A stretch of DNA of 64,000 nt from Pseudomonas sp. LB-090624 (GCF_003205205.1 NZ_QJRL01000006.1:62001-126000), one strand, 5' to 3'. Positions 33,073 to 42,721 are shown, counted from the stretch's first letter. Notes: a model not told the origin generated them from the sequence alone. Made by a program: numbers and translations.

Positions 33073-34463
33073 GCCTGCTCTCCCGCGACCGGCAAGGTCA
33101 CCGCCAGCAACAGCCCACCCATGGCCGAGGCTTGAGCCGTCAACCGGCCGCCATGCACCTCGGCGATACCACGGCAGATCGCCAGGCCCAGCCCGGTGCC
33201 GCCACTGGCGCGGTTACGCGAGCGCTCAGCCCGGTAAAAACGCTCGAACAGGCGCGCCAGCGAGGCGCTGTCGACACCGGGGGCGGTATCTTCACACTGC
33301 ACCAGCACCTGATCCCTCTCCTGGAATGCCCGCAACACCGTGTGGCCACCGGCATCGGTGTAGCGGCGACTGTTCTCCAGCAAATTGTGCAACAACTGGC
33401 CCAGGCGTGCCTCGTCGCCCAGTACCCACAACGGCTCGCCGGGTATTTCCACACGCAGTTCCAGGCCACGCTCGGTGAAACCGGCCTGAAAGGCTTGGGC
33501 AACAACCGACAACAGCACGCACAGGTCGATGCGTTCACGGCGATAGGTCGGGCCACCCACCTCGGCCAGTGACAGCTCGAACAGGTCGTCGACCAGTTTG
33601 CTCAGGGCCCCCACCTCGCCTTGCAACGAACGCAAAGCATTGCCATCGAGCGGGCGAATGCCGTCCTCCATGGCCTCCAGTTCGGCGCGCATCACCGCCA
33701 GCGGCGTGCGCAGTTCGTGGGAAATATCGGCCATGAAGTCGCGCCGCAGGCGCTCGTTGCTGGCCAACGTGGCGGCCATGCGGTTGAAGTCGCCGGCCAA
33801 CTGCCCGGCTTCGTCTGCCGAGCGCACCGGTAGCTGAATGGCGTAATCACCCGCCGCCAGGCGATGGGTGGCGCGGGCCACTTCCCGAATCGGCCGCAGC
33901 AAGGCGCGGCTCAGCCACCAGGCGATCACGGCCGTGGCCAGCAGGCAGGCCAGGCCGATCAGCAGGCTTGAGCGCAGTTGGTTGAGCTGGAAGCGCTGGT
34001 CGCCAATGCTGGTCACCGACTGCAGCGGCGCCAGTGCCATCCAGCCGACCACCTGGCCCTGATGGCGAATGGGCCGCAGCAGCATGTCGGCGGGCGCCGC
34101 CTGGTAGCCAATGATCGGCTGGCGCTGGGCGTCGAGCAAGGCAAAGCGCACGAATGCCCCGGTGAGGTCCGAAACGGTCAACAGCCTGGGGTCGAAGGTC
34201 TTGTCTGGCTGGGCATCGTCTGGGCGCAGCAGCTCGAACCACTGGTCCTTGTCGCGGCGGATGAAATCCCAGCTGCCATGGCGCGCATAAGCCTGCTCGA
34301 CCCGCGGCACGACACGCTCCATGCGTTCTTCCGCCTGCTGGTTGAGGTAGCCGAGAAAACCGTATTTCAGGCTCAGGTAGGCGGCAAACACCATGCCCAG
34401 CACGGCGAATGCGCACACCGCGAGCATGGCGAAGAAGAACTTGCGCGATAGGCTGACTTTCAT
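33069..34463 (-). CDS. Membrane sensor histidine kinase (BaeS-like)
   Basis: A 464-residue sensor kinase. The ATG at 34463 opens MKVSLSRKFFFAMLAVCAFAVLGMVFAAYL, the first membrane helix; an upstream in-frame start at 34577 would overlap the divergent promoter. A periplasmic domain of about 125 residues follows, then a second helix (LLIGLACLLATAVIAWWL), a HAMP domain (RPIREVARATHRLAAGDYAIQL), the H box ISHELRTPL with His249, the N box NLLENSRRYTDAG and the G boxes GTGLGLAICRGIAEVHGG. It should sense an envelope or drug signal and phosphorylate the regulator whose gene overlaps its stop. The pair is transcribed away from the RND efflux operon. Confidence 0.88.
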   Translation of the reverse strand: MKVSLSRKFFFAMLAVCAFAVLGMVFAAYLSLKYGFLGYLNQQAEERMERVVPRVEQAYARHGSWDFIRRDKDQWFELLRPDDAQPDKTFDPRLLTVSDLTGAFVRFALLDAQRQPIIGYQAAPADMLLRPIRHQGQVVGWMALAPLQSVTSIGDQRFQLNQLRSSLLIGLACLLATAVIAWWLSRALLRPIREVARATHRLAAGDYAIQLPVRSADEAGQLAGDFNRMAATLASNERLRRDFMADISHELRTPLAVMRAELEAMEDGIRPLDGNALRSLQGEVGALSKLVDDLFELSLAEVGGPTYRRERIDLCVLLSVVAQAFQAGFTERGLELRVEIPGEPLWVLGDEARLGQLLHNLLENSRRYTDAGGHTVLRAFQERDQVLVQCEDTAPGVDSASLARLFERFYRAERSRNRASGGTGLGLAICRGIAEVHGGRLTAQASAMGGLLLAVTLPVAGEQA

Positions 34464-34547
34464 GGCACCGCCGGCACATTGGAATGGCCCGTATTGAAGC
34501 GCGCAGGCCGGGGTGCCGCAAGGTATGCCGGGCAATCTCCTTGCTTT

Positions 34548-34570
34548 CTGCACATTGCCTGCACAATTGC
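34548..34570. promoter_or_regulatory. Tandem 11-bp direct repeat, candidate response-regulator site
   Basis: CTGCACATTGC (34548-34558) is immediately followed by CTGCACAATTGC (34559-34570), between the divergent kinase gene and efflux operon. OmpR-family regulators bind as tandem dimers to direct repeats with an 11-bp period. It lies 44 bases before the adaptor gene start. Confidence 0.5.
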
Positions 34571-34613
34571 CGCGCACGCTGGTGGCATCGAAACCCCTGG
34601 CTCGGAGCCTGCG

Positions 34614-35813
34614 ATGCCTACGTTATTCCACTCCTTGATGTTCGCCCGTTCGCCGCTGGCGCGTGCCCTGCTGCTGGGGGCCGGCCTGCTGGTCATCGGC
34701 GGTTGCCGCGAGGCCGAAAGCCCTGCCGCGCAACCACCGCTGCAAGAGGTCGCGGTGTATGAAGTGACCAGCGCCGCCCAGGCCCTGACCACTACCCTGC
34801 CCGGCCGTGCCAGCGCCCACCTGATTGCCGAGATCCGTCCGCAAGTCGGCGGCATCATCCAGAAACGCCTGTTCAACGAAGGCGACAGGGTCAAGGCCGG
34901 CCAAGCGCTGTACCAGATCGACCCGCAAACCTACCAGGCCGCCCTGGCCCAGGCTGAAGCCACTGTCAGTTCCGCGCGCGCTACGCTCAAGGCTGCGCAG
35001 CTCAAGGCCAGGCGCGATGCACAACTGGTGAAGCTCGACGCCATCAGCGCCGAAGACAACGAAAGCGCACAGGCCGCCCTGCTAGAAGCCCGCGCCAGCC
35101 TGCAATCGGCCCAGGCTGCGCAGCGCACCGCGCGGATCAACCTCGACTACACCCGCATCAATGCGCCGATCGAAGGCCGCACCGGCACCTCGTCGGTCAC
35201 CCCTGGCGCGCTGGTCACCGCCGAACAGACCACGGCGCTGACCACCGTGCAGCAGCTGGACCCGATCTACGTCGATTTCACCCAGCCCAGCAGCACCCTG
35301 CTGCGCCTGAAACGCGAGCTGGCCGAGGGCAAGCTGGCACCGAGCCCACAGCAGGACGCCACGCGCATCAGCCTGGAGCTGGAGGACGGCAGCACTTACG
35401 CGCATGCCGGCACCCTCACCTTCAACGGCGTGAGCGTGGATGAAAGCACAGGCAGCGTGACCTTTCGCGCCGTGGTGCCGAACCCCGACGGCCTGCTGAT
35501 GCCCGGCATGTACCTGAAAGCCACGGTGCAGGAGGGCGTGCAGGCCGACGCGGTCCTGGTGCCGCAGCAAGGCGTGAGCCGCGATGAACGTGGCGACGCT
35601 ACCGCACTGGTGGTGGTCGACGGCAAGGTGCAGCAACGCGAGCTGACCCTGGCCCGCGCCGTTGGCAACCGCTGGTGGGTCAGCCAGGGGCTGGCGCCCG
35701 GTGACCAGTTGATCGTACAGGGCCTGCAGAAGGTTCGCGTCGGCCAGCAAGTGCAGGTGCAAGTGCAGGACAGCAGCCTGACGGCCCGCAACGACAGCCA
35801 GCGAGGCGAATGA
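34614..35813 (+). CDS. RND efflux periplasmic adaptor (MexA/AcrA-like lipoprotein)
   Basis: A 399-residue membrane fusion protein. The signal ends in a lipobox (LLVIGGC). The biotinyl/lipoyl-like and barrel regions follow: GRASAHLIAEIRPQVGGIIQKRLFNEGDRVKAGQALYQID, a long coiled hairpin of alternating A/Q-rich helices (residues about 100-175), then IEGRTGTSSVTPGALVTAEQ. The ATG at 34614 is chosen (GGAGCCTGCG upstream); a longer frame from 34479 overlaps the kinase leader. It links the pump and the outer membrane channel encoded next. One base separates it from the RND gene, whose own ribosome site lies in its last codons. Confidence 0.9.
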   Translation: MPTLFHSLMFARSPLARALLLGAGLLVIGGCREAESPAAQPPLQEVAVYEVTSAAQALTTTLPGRASAHLIAEIRPQVGGIIQKRLFNEGDRVKAGQALYQIDPQTYQAALAQAEATVSSARATLKAAQLKARRDAQLVKLDAISAEDNESAQAALLEARASLQSAQAAQRTARINLDYTRINAPIEGRTGTSSVTPGALVTAEQTTALTTVQQLDPIYVDFTQPSSTLLRLKRELAEGKLAPSPQQDATRISLELEDGSTYAHAGTLTFNGVSVDESTGSVTFRAVVPNPDGLLMPGMYLKATVQEGVQADAVLVPQQGVSRDERGDATALVVVDGKVQQRELTLARAVGNRWWVSQGLAPGDQLIVQGLQKVRVGQQVQVQVQDSSLTARNDSQRGE

Positions 35814-35814
35814 G

Positions 35815-38800
35815 ATGGCACGATTCTTCATTGACCGGCCGATCTTCGCCTGGGTCATCGCCATTCTGGTGATGCTCGGTGGCGGCCTGGCGATCTTCCA
35901 GCTGCCGCTCGCGCAGTACCCCAACATCGCTCCGCCACAGATCAGCCTCAAGGCCAGCTATACCGGTGCATCGGCCAAGACGATGGAAGATTCGGTAACC
36001 CAGGTGATCGAGCAACAGATGACCGGCCTCGACGGCCTCACGTACATGTCCTCCAGCAGCAGCTCGGCGGGCAGTGCCTCGATCACCCTCACCTTCGAGG
36101 CCGGCACCGACATCAACACCGCGCAAATGCTGGTGCAGACCAAGCTGGAGCAGGCCAAGGCGCGGCTGCCCGAAGCCGTGCAGCAGCAAGGCATCGAAAT
36201 CCACAACTCGGCCAGCGACTTCCTGATCATCCTGTCGCTGGTGTCGGACAACCCGGACGTCAGCGCCACCGATATCAGCGACTTCATTTCCAGCACCTTG
36301 TACGACCAGATCAGCCGGGTCAGCGGCGTCGGGCAGGTGACCACGCTGGGGTCGAGCTACGCCATGCGCATTTGGCTCGACCCGGACAAGCTCAAGCAGT
36401 ATGCGCTGATGCCGTCGGACGTGAGCAGTGCCCTGGAGGCGCAGAACGTCGACACCTCCGCAGGCCAGTTGGGTGCCCTGCCCGCGCGTGCCGGCCAGCA
36501 ACTGAATGCCACCATCAACGCCCGCAGCAAACTGCAGACCGCTGCACAATTCCGCGAACTGGTGCTCAAGCACAACAGCGCCGGTGCCGTGGTGACCCTG
36601 GCCGACGTGGCCCGGGTAGAGCTGGGCAGTGAAAGCTATGACGTGGTCGCCGAACACAATGGGCGGCCCTCCGGCGGCCTGGCGGTAAGCCTGGCTACGG
36701 GCGCCAATGCCCTGGACGTATCCGAAGCGGTGCAGGCGAAGCTGGCCGAGCTTGAGCAGTTCTTCCCCGGCAAGCTGCAATTGCGCAGCGAGGTGGCCTA
36801 CAACACCGCGCCGTTCGTGAAGATTTCCATCGAGGAAGTGGTCAAGACCCTGTTCGAAGCCATCGCTTTGGTAGTGCTGATCATGTACTTGTTCATGCAG
36901 AACCTGCGCGCCACGCTGATCCCCGCCATCGCCGTGCCGGTGGTGCTGCTGGGTACCTTCGGCGTGCTGGCCATGCTTGGCTACTCGATCAACACCCTGA
37001 CCATGTTCGGTATGGTGCTGGCCATCGGCCTGCTGGTCGACGATGCCATCGTGGTGGTGGAGAACGTCGAGCGCATCATGGCGGAAAAAGGCCTGTCGCC
37101 GCGCGAAGCAACGCGCCAGTCGATGAGCGAGATCAGCGCCGCATTGGTCGGCATTGCCGTGGTGCTGTCGGCCGTGTTCGTGCCGATGGCGTTCTTCGGC
37201 GGCTCAACCGGGGTGATCTACCGGCAGTTCTCGGTCACCCTGGTGGCAGCCATGGCGCTGTCGGTGCTGGTGGCCATGACCCTGACCCCGGCCTTGTGCG
37301 CCACCCTACTCAAGCCAGTAACCGCCCACGGCGAGCCGCGCCGGGGCTTCTTCGGCTGGTTCAACCGCACCTTCGAGCGCAATGCCCTGCGCTACCAGCA
37401 GGGGGTTGCCAAGGTGCTGGCGCGGCCGCTGCGTGGCCTGCTGGTCTACGCCTTGGTGCTCGGTGGCGTGGTGCTGATGTTGCAGAAGCTGCCCACCGCG
37501 TTCCTCCCCGAGGAAGACCAGGGCATGCTGATGATGCAGATGACCTTGCCAGTGGGTGGCACCGACCAGCGCCTGCAGGAAGTCAGCCGCCAGGTGCAGG
37601 ACTACATGCTGCAGCAACCTGAAGTGGCTTCACTGCTGACCGTGCGCGGCCTGGGCAATGGCGGCAACGCACAGAACTCCGGGCGTGGCTTCGTCAAGCT
37701 GAAGGACTGGAGCGAACGCCAGGGCGAACAGCACAGTGCTGCCGCCGTGGCGCAGCGGGCCAACAGGGCGCTGTCGAAGATCCTCGACGCCAATGTCTTC
37801 GTCATCGCCCCGCCGGCCATCCAGGGCCTGGGCCAGAGTGCCGGCTTCGACGTGCAACTGCAGGACCTGGCCGGCCTCGGCCACGCCCAGCTGCTCAAGG
37901 CGCGTGACCAGTTCATCGCCTTGGCTGCCAAGGACCCCCGCCTGGCCAATGTGCGCGCCCAGGGCCTGGAAGACACGCCGCAACTGAACGTCAGCATCGA
38001 TGACCGCAAGGCCGGCGCCATGGGCGTGGCGGCCAGCGACATCAACGACACCCTGAGCACGGTCATGGGCGGCAGCTACGTCAACGACTTCGTCGATGCC
38101 GGCCGGGTGAAAAAAGTCTACCTGCAGGGCGAAGCCGACAAGCGCATGCTGGCCGAAGACATCGGTGCCTGGTACGTGCGCAACGACAGCGATGCCATGG
38201 TGCCGCTGTCGGCGTTCACCCGCACCTCGTGGAGCACGGCTTCGCCGCTGCTGGAGCGCTTCAATGGCTTTGGTTCGTACGAACTGGTTGGCGAGCCGGC
38301 CACGGGCGTCAGCTCTGGCGACGCCATGGCGGCAGTCGAAGAGATCATGGCACAACTGCCTGAAGGTATCGGCTATGCCTGGGCCGGCCAGTCATACCAG
38401 GAACGCTTGGCCGGCAACCAGGCCCCGCTGCTGTATGCGATTTCGATCCTGTTCGTATTCCTGTGCCTGGCGGCACTGTACGAAAGCTGGTCGGTGCCGT
38501 TCGCGGTGATGCTGGTGGTGCCAGTGGGCATCCTGGGCGCGGTGTTGCTGACCGGGGTGCGCGGGCTGGCTAATGACGTGTACTTCCAGGTCGGGCTACT
38601 GACCACGGTGGGCCTGGCGGCGAAGAACGCGATCCTGATCGTGGAGTTCGCCAAGGAACGCTACGAGCGTGGCCAGGACCTGTTGACCGCCACCCTGGAA
38701 GCCGTGCGTGTTCGCCTTCGACCGGTGCTGATGACCTCGCTGGCGTTCATCCTTGGCGTGTTGCCACTGGCCCTGAGCAGCGGCGCCGGTGCCGGCGGGC

Positions 38801-38949
38801 GCCAGGCCATCGGTACCGGCGTGCTCGGTGGCATGCTCGCCGCTACCTTGCTCGGCCTGTTCTTCATCCCCTTGTTCTACGTGCTGGTGCAGCGCCTGGC
38901 CACGCGCAGCAACGCCCCACGCCGCAACGTTGTCGCAGGAGAAGCCTGA
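35815..38949 (+). CDS. RND multidrug efflux permease (HAE1, MexB/TtgB-like)
   Basis: A 1044-residue trimeric pump subunit. It starts MARFFIDRPIFAWVIAILVM, exactly as HAE1 proteins do. The proton-relay aspartates are in LLVDDAIVVVENVERIM (TM4) and the relay lysine in GLAAKNAILIVEF (TM10). Two large periplasmic loops and twelve helices are visible. It expels hydrophobic drugs or solvents from the inner membrane/periplasm in exchange for protons. It shares an operon with adaptor and outer membrane channel and its control is probably by the divergent kinase/regulator pair. Solvent or antibiotic substrates cannot be deduced. Confidence 0.92.
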   Translation: MARFFIDRPIFAWVIAILVMLGGGLAIFQLPLAQYPNIAPPQISLKASYTGASAKTMEDSVTQVIEQQMTGLDGLTYMSSSSSSAGSASITLTFEAGTDINTAQMLVQTKLEQAKARLPEAVQQQGIEIHNSASDFLIILSLVSDNPDVSATDISDFISSTLYDQISRVSGVGQVTTLGSSYAMRIWLDPDKLKQYALMPSDVSSALEAQNVDTSAGQLGALPARAGQQLNATINARSKLQTAAQFRELVLKHNSAGAVVTLADVARVELGSESYDVVAEHNGRPSGGLAVSLATGANALDVSEAVQAKLAELEQFFPGKLQLRSEVAYNTAPFVKISIEEVVKTLFEAIALVVLIMYLFMQNLRATLIPAIAVPVVLLGTFGVLAMLGYSINTLTMFGMVLAIGLLVDDAIVVVENVERIMAEKGLSPREATRQSMSEISAALVGIAVVLSAVFVPMAFFGGSTGVIYRQFSVTLVAAMALSVLVAMTLTPALCATLLKPVTAHGEPRRGFFGWFNRTFERNALRYQQGVAKVLARPLRGLLVYALVLGGVVLMLQKLPTAFLPEEDQGMLMMQMTLPVGGTDQRLQEVSRQVQDYMLQQPEVASLLTVRGLGNGGNAQNSGRGFVKLKDWSERQGEQHSAAAVAQRANRALSKILDANVFVIAPPAIQGLGQSAGFDVQLQDLAGLGHAQLLKARDQFIALAAKDPRLANVRAQGLEDTPQLNVSIDDRKAGAMGVAASDINDTLSTVMGGSYVNDFVDAGRVKKVYLQGEADKRMLAEDIGAWYVRNDSDAMVPLSAFTRTSWSTASPLLERFNGFGSYELVGEPATGVSSGDAMAAVEEIMAQLPEGIGYAWAGQSYQERLAGNQAPLLYAISILFVFLCLAALYESWSVPFAVMLVVPVGILGAVLLTGVRGLANDVYFQVGLLTTVGLAAKNAILIVEFAKERYERGQDLLTATLEAVRVRLRPVLMTSLAFILGVLPLALSSGAGAGGRQAIGTGVLGGMLAATLLGLFFIPLFYVLVQRLATRSNAPRRNVVAGEA

Positions 38950-40325
38950 TGCGCATGCCCCCTCTGTTGATGTTGGTGCTGGCCCTTGGCGGCTGCGTCA
39001 ACCTGGCCCCTGACTACCAGCGCCCGGCGGCGCCCGTGGCCGAGCAGTGGCCAACCCCCACCGCCAGTAGCAGCACCAGTGCCGAGATCGGCTGGCAGTC
39101 GTTGTTCGTCGATACGCGCCTGCGCGACACCGTCGCCCTGGCTTTGGCCAACAACCGCGACCTTCGGGTAGCGGCGCTCAACGTCGAGTACCAGCGCGCG
39201 CAGTACCGTATCCAGCGGGCGGCACTGTTCCCGGCGGTGTCCGTCACCGCTGACGGCACCCGCCAGCGTAGCGTCAGCAATGGCAGCAACGCGGTCAGCA
39301 GCCAGTACAGCGTTGGCCTGGGGGTGAGCAGTTACGAGCTGGACCTGTTCGGCCGCCTGGGCAACCTCAAGGACGCCGCGCTGGAGGACTACCTGGCGCT
39401 GGAGCAGACCCGGCGCAGTATGCGGATCAGCCTGGTGGCGGAAGTCGCCAGCGCCTGGATGACCTTGGCCGCCGACCAGCAGTTGCTGGCGCTGGCCCGC
39501 GAGACCTATGCCAGCCAGCAGAAGACCCTCGACCTGGTGCAGCAGAGCCACGCGCTGGGTGGCGAGTCCGGCCTCAGCCTGGCACAGGCATTGAGTACCG
39601 TGGAGTCGGCGCGGGCGGATGTAGCCAACTACCAGAGCCTGGTTGAGCAGGACCGCAATGCCCTGGAACTGCTGGCAGGGTGCCGCGTGGATGACACGCT
39701 GTTGCCCAGAGGTGCCCGCCTCGATGCAGCGCTGCTGGTCGGCGTACCGGCGGGCCTGCCTTCGAGCCTGCTGCAACAGCGCCCGGACGTGCTGGCCGCC
39801 GAGCACACATTGAAGGCAGCCAATGCCGACATTGGCGCGGCGCGAGCGGCGTTCTTCCCCAGCGTCACCCTGACCGCCAGCGGTGGTACTGCCAGCAGCG
39901 AGCTGTCGGGGTTATTCGCTGGCGGCAGCCGTGCCTGGAGCTTTGCGCCGTCGATCAACCTGCCGATCTTCAATGCCGGCAGCAACCGTGCAGCGCTGGA
40001 TGCGGCCAAGGTCAGCCGGGATATCGAGCTTGCCACTTATGAAAAGACCTTGCAGACCGCGTTCAGTGAGGTGGCGGATGCCTTGGCCGTGCGCGGGCAT
40101 GTCAATGAGCGGCTGGACGCCCAGCGCAGCCTGACCAGCGCCACCGAGAAGAGCTACGACCTGTCGCTGGCGCTGTACAAACAAGGGTCGGAAAGTTTTC
40201 TGGAGGTGCTGGATGCGCAGCGTTCATTGTATTCGGCACAGCAGACGCTGATCAGCCTGGAACTGGTCGAACAACAGAACCGGGTGACTTTGTACAAGGT
40301 ATTGGGGGGTGGCTGGCAGGGTTGA
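38949..40325 (+). CDS. RND efflux outer membrane factor lipoprotein (OprM/TtgC-like)
   Basis: A 458-residue outer membrane channel. The start overlaps the RND stop (TGATG). The signal MRMPPLLMLVLALGGC ends in a lipobox, and the mature protein opens VNLAPDYQRPAAPVAEQW, the NodT/OprM signature. Two TolC-like repeats of alternating long helices and strands follow, with SSYELDLFGRLGNLKDAALEDYLA and PSINLPIFNAGSNRAALDAAKVSRDIELATYEKTLQTAFSEV. It completes the tripartite pump with the two upstream genes. A hairpin ends the operon. Confidence 0.9.
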   Translation: MRMPPLLMLVLALGGCVNLAPDYQRPAAPVAEQWPTPTASSSTSAEIGWQSLFVDTRLRDTVALALANNRDLRVAALNVEYQRAQYRIQRAALFPAVSVTADGTRQRSVSNGSNAVSSQYSVGLGVSSYELDLFGRLGNLKDAALEDYLALEQTRRSMRISLVAEVASAWMTLAADQQLLALARETYASQQKTLDLVQQSHALGGESGLSLAQALSTVESARADVANYQSLVEQDRNALELLAGCRVDDTLLPRGARLDAALLVGVPAGLPSSLLQQRPDVLAAEHTLKAANADIGAARAAFFPSVTLTASGGTASSELSGLFAGGSRAWSFAPSINLPIFNAGSNRAALDAAKVSRDIELATYEKTLQTAFSEVADALAVRGHVNERLDAQRSLTSATEKSYDLSLALYKQGSESFLEVLDAQRSLYSAQQTLISLELVEQQNRVTLYKVLGGGWQG

Positions 40326-40358
40326 GCGAAAACCTGCCAGAGCCGCGACCTGGAGTAG

Positions 40359-40383
40359 CGTAGGCGCATCATTGGCGCCTGCG
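40359..40383. terminator. Bidirectional terminator-like stem after the efflux operon
   Basis: CGTAGGCGC pairs with GCGCCTGCG (one G-U pair) around a seven-base loop between the convergent stops at 40325 and 40384. Confidence 0.5.
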
Positions 40384-40863
40384 TCAGCCCGCCAGCGCCG
40401 CCTGGATAGCAGCCACATCAATCTTGCCCATCTGCAGCATGGCGTCGAACGCGCGCTTGGCCGCCGCAGGGTCGGGGTGGGCGAAGGCCTCGATGAGGGC
40501 CCGCGGCGTGATCTGCCACGAAATCCCCCACCTGTCCTTGCACCAGCCGCACACGCTGGCCTCGCCACCGTTGTTGACGATGGCATCCCACAAGCGGTCG
40601 GTCTCGGCCTGGTCCTCGGTACACACCTGGAACGAAAACGCTTCGCAGTGGCTGAACGCCTTGCCGCCATTGAGCCCTATGCAGGGAATCCCCATCACGG
40701 TGAACGCCACGGTAATCACATCACCTTGCTTGCCCGAGGGGTAGTCACCCGGTGCCTTGTGCACCGCACCCACCTGGCTATCGGGGAAAACGCTGGCGTA
40801 GAAATGTGCCGCTTGCTCTGCGTCGTGGTCATACCAGAGGCAGATGGTGTTCTTGGCAGTCAT
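40384..40863 (-). CDS. PhnB-like VOC family protein
   Basis: A 159-residue protein of the 3-demethylubiquinone-like VOC (glyoxalase fold) group. It has LWYDHDAEQAAHFYASVFPDSQ at the first strand and a C-terminal WGISWQITPRALIEAF, the PhnB/3-dmu-9 signature. The ATG at 40863 lies behind GGAGCAGGGCC; an in-frame start 16 codons upstream is less likely. Such proteins bind metal or small molecules; few members have a proven function. It is a single gene facing the efflux operon. Confidence 0.8.
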   Translation of the reverse strand: MTAKNTICLWYDHDAEQAAHFYASVFPDSQVGAVHKAPGDYPSGKQGDVITVAFTVMGIPCIGLNGGKAFSHCEAFSFQVCTEDQAETDRLWDAIVNNGGEASVCGWCKDRWGISWQITPRALIEAFAHPDPAAAKRAFDAMLQMGKIDVAAIQAALAG

Positions 40864-41115
40864 GGCCCTGCTCCATGAACGTGTATGAGCGTTTGAGTCT
40901 AGCCCTGCCATTGGCCATAGGGGCTTACGGCTATCCGGTATTGCGGGATACCCAGGGGGCTAAAGGGCGGGTGCTGCAACATTCTGCAGACATTTCCGAC
41001 CTCCGGTGATGAACCTGCTGACAAAAATAAGGTCTTTCGCTGACGGTCAACCCACCGACCGGTTCACCGGCCCAGTCACCGGGCCTACTTTTGTCCTGTT
41101 TCAGCGAAGACCAAC

Positions 41116-41766
41116 ATGCCCGATTCCCGCCCAACTGCCTCCGCCCTCACTGCCCTGCGCGGCGGCCTGATCGCCACACTCGTGGCCCTGGCCGCACCGG
41201 TACACGCCGAAGAGCCTGCCAGCGATGCACGCTGGGTCAGCGACAGCCTGAGCACCTACGTGCGCAGCGGCCCGACCGACGGCCACCGCATCGTCGGCAC
41301 GCTCAAGTCCGGCCAGAAGCTCACCTTGATCGGCAGCCAGGGCAACTACAGCCAGGTACGCGGGCAGAATGGCGACGTGGTATGGATCCTCAGCAACGAT
41401 TTGCAGACGGTGCCCGGGCAGAACGAGCGGCTGCCGGAGCTCGAAGCCAAGGTCGCGGAACTCACCGGGCAGTTGAATACTATCGACGACAGCTGGAAGC
41501 GCCGCGTGCAAGGCACGCAGGAAACGCTCGACTCGCGCAAACAGCTGATCGACGAACTGGAGACCCGCAACAAAGCCCTGAACGAGCAGCTCGACCAAAG
41601 CCAGTCGGCGTTGCGCGATACCCAGGCACGCCTGGGGGACGAGAACAAGCAGGTGATGATGCGCTACATGGTCTATGGCGGCAGCATTGCCGGCGCGGGC
41701 TTGCTCGCGGGGCTGATCCTGCCGGCGCTCACCCGCGGGCGCAAGAAGAACGATCGCTGGTTCTGA
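41116..41766 (+). CDS. SH3-domain exported protein (TIGR04211/YgiM-like)
   Basis: A 216-residue membrane-anchored protein. It has a signal peptide (GGLIATLVALAAPVHA), a bacterial SH3 domain (WVSDSLSTYVRSGPTDGHRIVGTLKSGQKLTLIGSQGNYSQVRGQNGDVVWIL), a long coiled coil (residues 110-180), and a C-terminal membrane helix (MVYGGSIAGAGLLAGLILPAL) followed by basic residues. This order is that of YgiM-type proteins of gammaproteobacteria, whose role near the cell wall is uncertain. It is a single gene; the upstream 250 bases hold a hairpin-like GGCCC/GGGCC dyad but no other gene. Confidence 0.83.
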   Translation: MPDSRPTASALTALRGGLIATLVALAAPVHAEEPASDARWVSDSLSTYVRSGPTDGHRIVGTLKSGQKLTLIGSQGNYSQVRGQNGDVVWILSNDLQTVPGQNERLPELEAKVAELTGQLNTIDDSWKRRVQGTQETLDSRKQLIDELETRNKALNEQLDQSQSALRDTQARLGDENKQVMMRYMVYGGSIAGAGLLAGLILPALTRGRKKNDRWF

Positions 41767-41815
41767 GCCACCGGGTTGCGTAACCCTGCCGGGGGCGGGC
41801 GATGCAGAGCGGGCC

Positions 41816-42721
41816 TTAGAACTTCGCCAGCTCTTCCCGGCAGAACTCCACGAACAACTGCGCCGGTTTGGTCAACTGCACCCGCTTCAACCACGCAGCG
41901 GCCAGCCCCGACAGCGCTACCGGTTCGGTGATATCCAGCATGACCAGGCGTTGGCCGTCGTAGGTGTATTCCGAATGCGGGCGAGTCACCAGCAGCGAAA
42001 ACCCGAAGCCTTGCCCCACCATGCCACGCACCATCTCGATCGAGGGTGAGCTGAAGACAATGTTCGGTGTCAGCCCTAATTCGTTGAACAAGCTGACGAA
42101 GTAGGTGCGACTGGGGGCAACGTCCAGCAGGATCATCGGCTCGGGGCACAGGTCGCGCAGCGATACCTGGGCCTGGCCGGCAAAACGGTGGTGCTCCGGC
42201 AGCAGCACGTAGGGTTTCTGCGGCGGCATCAAGGGCTCGGCCTCGATGGTGCCGTCCAGGTCGTGGTCATAGAGAAATGCCAGGTCGAATGTGCCGGCGG
42301 TCAGGCCCTGGATCAAATCCTGCTGTTCACCGTCGCGCAGGCGAATGTCCACGCCTGGGTAGCGCTGGCGAAAGCCGGCGATCAGGCGCGGCAGGTACAG
42401 CGGGGCCACGGTTTCGAAACAGCCAATGTCGATTTGCCCGGCGACGGTATCGTTGTCGGCCAGGGCGTTCTGTTCGAACTCATGGGCCATCTGCAACAGG
42501 GACTTGGTCTTGGCATAGAAACGTTTGCCGCTGGGCGTCAATGACACGCCCTGGGCGTGGTGGCGGATGAACAGCTGTACACCGAAACTTTCCTCCAGGC
42601 TTTTGATGGCCGTGGAAATGGACGGCTGGGCGATGTACAGCTGGCGTGACGCTTCGGCCACACTGCCCGCTTCCACGGTGGTGACGAAGTACTTCAGTTG
42701 TCGCAAGGTATAGGCAGCCAC
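41816..42721 (-). CDS. LysR-family transcriptional regulator with GTG start
   Basis: A 301-residue LysR-type regulator. Helix-turn-helix: LRQLKYFVTTVEAGSVAEASRQLYIAQPSISTAIKSLEESFGVQLFIRH. The effector domain begins around residue 90 (GQIDIGCFETVAPLYLPRLI). The GTG at 42721 is preferred since it is preceded by GGAGAGGTCCCCT and gives the usual distance to the HTH; an ATG at 42769 would add 16 residues with no ribosome site. No target gene is adjacent in divergent orientation, which is unusual for the family, so its regulon is unclear. It converges with the SH3 protein gene. Confidence 0.83.
   Translation of the reverse strand: MAAYTLRQLKYFVTTVEAGSVAEASRQLYIAQPSISTAIKSLEESFGVQLFIRHHAQGVSLTPSGKRFYAKTKSLLQMAHEFEQNALADNDTVAGQIDIGCFETVAPLYLPRLIAGFRQRYPGVDIRLRDGEQQDLIQGLTAGTFDLAFLYDHDLDGTIEAEPLMPPQKPYVLLPEHHRFAGQAQVSLRDLCPEPMILLDVAPSRTYFVSLFNELGLTPNIVFSSPSIEMVRGMVGQGFGFSLLVTRPHSEYTYDGQRLVMLDITEPVALSGLAAAWLKRVQLTKPAQLFVEFCREELAKF

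Noticed and set aside
34479..34613. Longer N-terminus of the RND adaptor starting at 34479
   Set aside because: It would cover the divergent promoter and the tandem repeats and would destroy the lipoprotein signal.
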